In this document: positions 63,035-64,000 of the stretch, piece after piece
Layout: each line of letters starts with the position of its first letter
How positions within the stretch are numbered: the first letter of the stretch is position 1
Assembly: GCF_003173055.1 (NCBI RefSeq)
Contig: NZ_QGLF01000003.1
Span: forward strand, 349,355-413,354
Length of the DNA: 64,000 nucleotides
Reading direction: 5' to 3'
Origin: Zavarzinia compransoris
GTDB taxonomy: Bacteria; Pseudomonadota; Alphaproteobacteria; Zavarziniales; Zavarziniaceae
The notes under the pieces: generated by a model
Told to the model about the DNA's origin: nothing
The model's input: only the letters and a program-made list of their open reading frames with translations
Databases searched by the model: none
Position numbers and translations under genes: made by a program

Positions 63035-63430
63035 CGCCGGCTCGCGGCGGCGCTGGGCTTCGGCGCGGCCGCCCTCGGCTGGCTGCTGCTGGCACGCGGC
63101 CTGCTGCCCGATTTCGCCGCCGCGACGGCCGAAATCCACCGCCCCCTTGCCGCCGCCACCCTGCCGACGGCGGCTTTCGCCTGGGCCGCGGCGGCCGGGT
63201 CTCGGCCGGGCCTCCGGCGCGGCGCCCTGGCCGGCGCCCTGGCGGCGGTGCTCGCCCTGGTGACGGGGCCCCTGGCGGTTCTGGCCGCCGACCCGCCGGC
63301 AGCGCAGGACGGTTTCGGCCTCTGGGTGCTGCTGGTCTCACTGGCAGCGATCTTCATCCTGCCGGCAGCCCTGCCGGTGCTGGCGGCAACCGGCGCCCTG
63401 TTCGCCGCCTGCGGCCGCCGGTGCCGGTGA
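63032..63430 (+). CDS. Small membrane protein of unknown function
   Basis: A 132-residue protein with about four membrane helices: LGFGAAALGWLLLARG, AATLPTAAFAWAAAAG, ALAGALAAVLALVTGPLAVL and FGLWVLLVSLAAIFILPAALPVLA. It ends in a Cys/Arg tail (CGRRCR). The ATG at 63032 is preferred, but ATG 63002, in the first copy of the 30-bp duplication, would add ten residues. The DNA for its last 60 residues plus about 130 bp downstream is repeated in degenerate form after it. Confidence 0.65.
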   Translation: MRRLAAALGFGAAALGWLLLARGLLPDFAAATAEIHRPLAAATLPTAAFAWAAAAGSRPGLRRGALAGALAAVLALVTGPLAVLAADPPAAQDGFGLWVLLVSLAAIFILPAALPVLAATGALFAACGRRCR

Positions 63431-63561
63431 TTCTGTCCATCGCCCGACGACAGGGTAACCGCTGGCAGGACCGGGTCTTGACGCTCCTGGCTTTCTGCCA
63501 TCAAGGCGCCGCGCGCCAGCACGGACGGGAAGGGAGGCTTCGCGCGTCCATTGCCGCCCCG

Positions 63562-63735
63562 GCGGCCGTACTGGCCCTGGTGACGAGGCCCCTGGTGGTT
63601 ACGCGGGCAGCACAGGACGGTTTCGGACTCTGGGGGGCGATGGTTTCGCCAGTGGCGGTCTTCCTCCTGCCGGCGCTGGCGGCAACCGGCGCCCCTGTTC
63701 GCCGTCTGCGGCCGCCGGCGCCGGTGATTGTCTCC
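63562..63735 (+). pseudogene. Decayed copy of the membrane-protein C-terminus
   Basis: The translation VLALVTRPLVVTRAAQDGFGLW...LLPALAATGA parallels VLALVTGPLAVLAADPPAAQDGFGLW...LPVLAATGA of the gene at 63032-63430. It has a deletion in the middle, and one extra C (gcccctgttcgcc versus gccctgttcgcc) that shifts the frame near its end. It lacks a start region and is probably not expressed. Confidence 0.7.
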
Positions 63736-63979
63736 ATCGCCAGACAAAAGGGTAACCGCTGGCAAGACCGGACCTTGGCGCGCAGGACCTTTTGCCATCA
63801 AGGCGCCATGCGCCCGGGCGAGCGGGAAGGGCGGCTTGGCCCGCCCATCGCCGTCCTGGCGGGGTCTTGCCGTTTCCTGGGCGCGGCGCTCTGGCCGGGG
63901 CCTTTTGGCGGCCGTGCTGGCTCTGGTGACGAGGCCCCCTGGTGGTTGTGACGGACGGCGCGGGACGGTTTCGGCCTCC

Positions 63980-63999
63980 GGGGGGGGGGGGGGGGGGGG
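63980..63999. other. G20 homopolymer at window end
   Basis: Twenty consecutive G follow ggcctcc, at a point where the matching sequence in unit 1 continues ctgggtgctgctgg. A run of this length is far outside the rest of the window and looks like a sequencing or assembly artefact at a contig edge. Confidence 0.75.
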
Positions 64000-64000
64000 T

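Larger units (their letters stand above)
63245..64000. repeat. Degenerate tandem array, about 316-350 bp units
   Basis: Three diverged units start near 63245, 63562 and 63911. Shared landmarks include ctggtgacggggcc / ctggtgacgaggcc (63257, 63577, 63923), ggacggtttcgg, gcggcaaccggcgcc, gccggtgatt, gggtaaccgctggca and gccatcaaggcgcc. Spacing between shared landmarks varies (297-346 bp), which shows internal indels. Unit 1 contains the functional 3-prime end of the gene at 63032; unit 3 is cut by the window end and a G20 run. Confidence 0.85.

Noticed and set aside
62377..63801. A 474-residue minus-strand protein containing repeated PVLPAVTL-SGDG segments
   Set aside because: It crosses real plus-strand genes and the repeated segments follow from the DNA-level tandem array. 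It is kept only as a question in the array finding.
63421..63951. A 176-residue protein in the terminal array
   Set aside because: The frame exists because an extra C in unit 2 joins two frames; it has no ribosome site and its sequence repeats the 3-prime end of the preceding gene and its downstream DNA.

Overview
The window is high-GC DNA (roughly two thirds G+C by eye, strong G/C preference at third codon positions) from an aerobic, Gram-negative alphaproteobacterium. The best fit is Rhodospirillales-like; the genus cannot be fixed from the sequence alone. Supporting signs are the gene order mdh-sucC-sucD-sucA-sucB-lpd, the complete ccoNOQP-ccoGHIS cluster for a cbb3 oxidase, an intracellular polyhydroxyalkanoate depolymerase, a UbiH-type hydroxylase and an LPS/glycan locus using CDP-sugars. 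There is no integrase, transposase, phage gene or CRISPR array.

Layout. 0-3.4 kb: end of an unknown gene, a TetR regulator with a likely operator, an unknown small protein and phaZ, then a glutathione transferase. 3.4-14.4 kb: mixed metabolic genes (acyltransferase, MoeB/ThiF-like protein, two flavin-enzyme families, asparaginase, nitronate monooxygenase) and a translationally coupled sulfatase plus formylglycine-generating enzyme pair. 14.4-19.6 kb: two identical tRNA-Gly(GCC) genes, a prolyl-tRNA editing factor, a CnoX-like chaperedoxin, LON-domain, Trm112 and DUF971 proteins, a GNAT enzyme and ubiH. 19.9-24.1 kb: putrescine uptake operon potFGHI (minus strand). 24.2-39.7 kb: a long minus-strand glycan locus with thrS inside it. 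39.8-43.6 kb: orphan response regulator, ribA and two uncharacterised proteins. 43.7-51.4 kb: cbb3 oxidase structural and assembly genes behind an FNR/FixK-type box. 51.5-62.4 kb: zapE, mdh, succinyl-CoA synthetase and the 2-oxoglutarate dehydrogenase complex. 62.4-64 kb: two small membrane proteins and a decayed tandem array that runs off the window.

How genes work together. The TCA block converts 2-oxoglutarate to succinate and malate to oxaloacetate; its NADH feeds respiration, with cbb3 oxidase as the low-oxygen terminal oxidase. The glycan locus makes a CDP-6-deoxyhexose that is probably C-methylated, plus an amino/acylated sugar (DegT aminotransferase and PglD-like acyltransferase), and joins them with five glycosyltransferases. 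A GT2/membrane-transferase pair may add a lipid-linked sugar.

Most unusual signals. (1) A 78-bp double-hairpin element with complementary ends sits in frame inside ubiH, like the coding-sequence palindromic elements known from Rickettsia. (2) Short tandem duplications (13-30 bp, two or three copies) recur in many intergenic regions and in a few genes. (3) A degenerate array of about 320 bp units repeats the 3-prime end of a membrane-protein gene and ends in a G20 run that looks like an assembly edge. (4) The E3 subunit carries its own lipoyl domain, and malate dehydrogenase has a lysine/alanine-rich tail. I did not find a clearly new multi-gene defence or mobile system.
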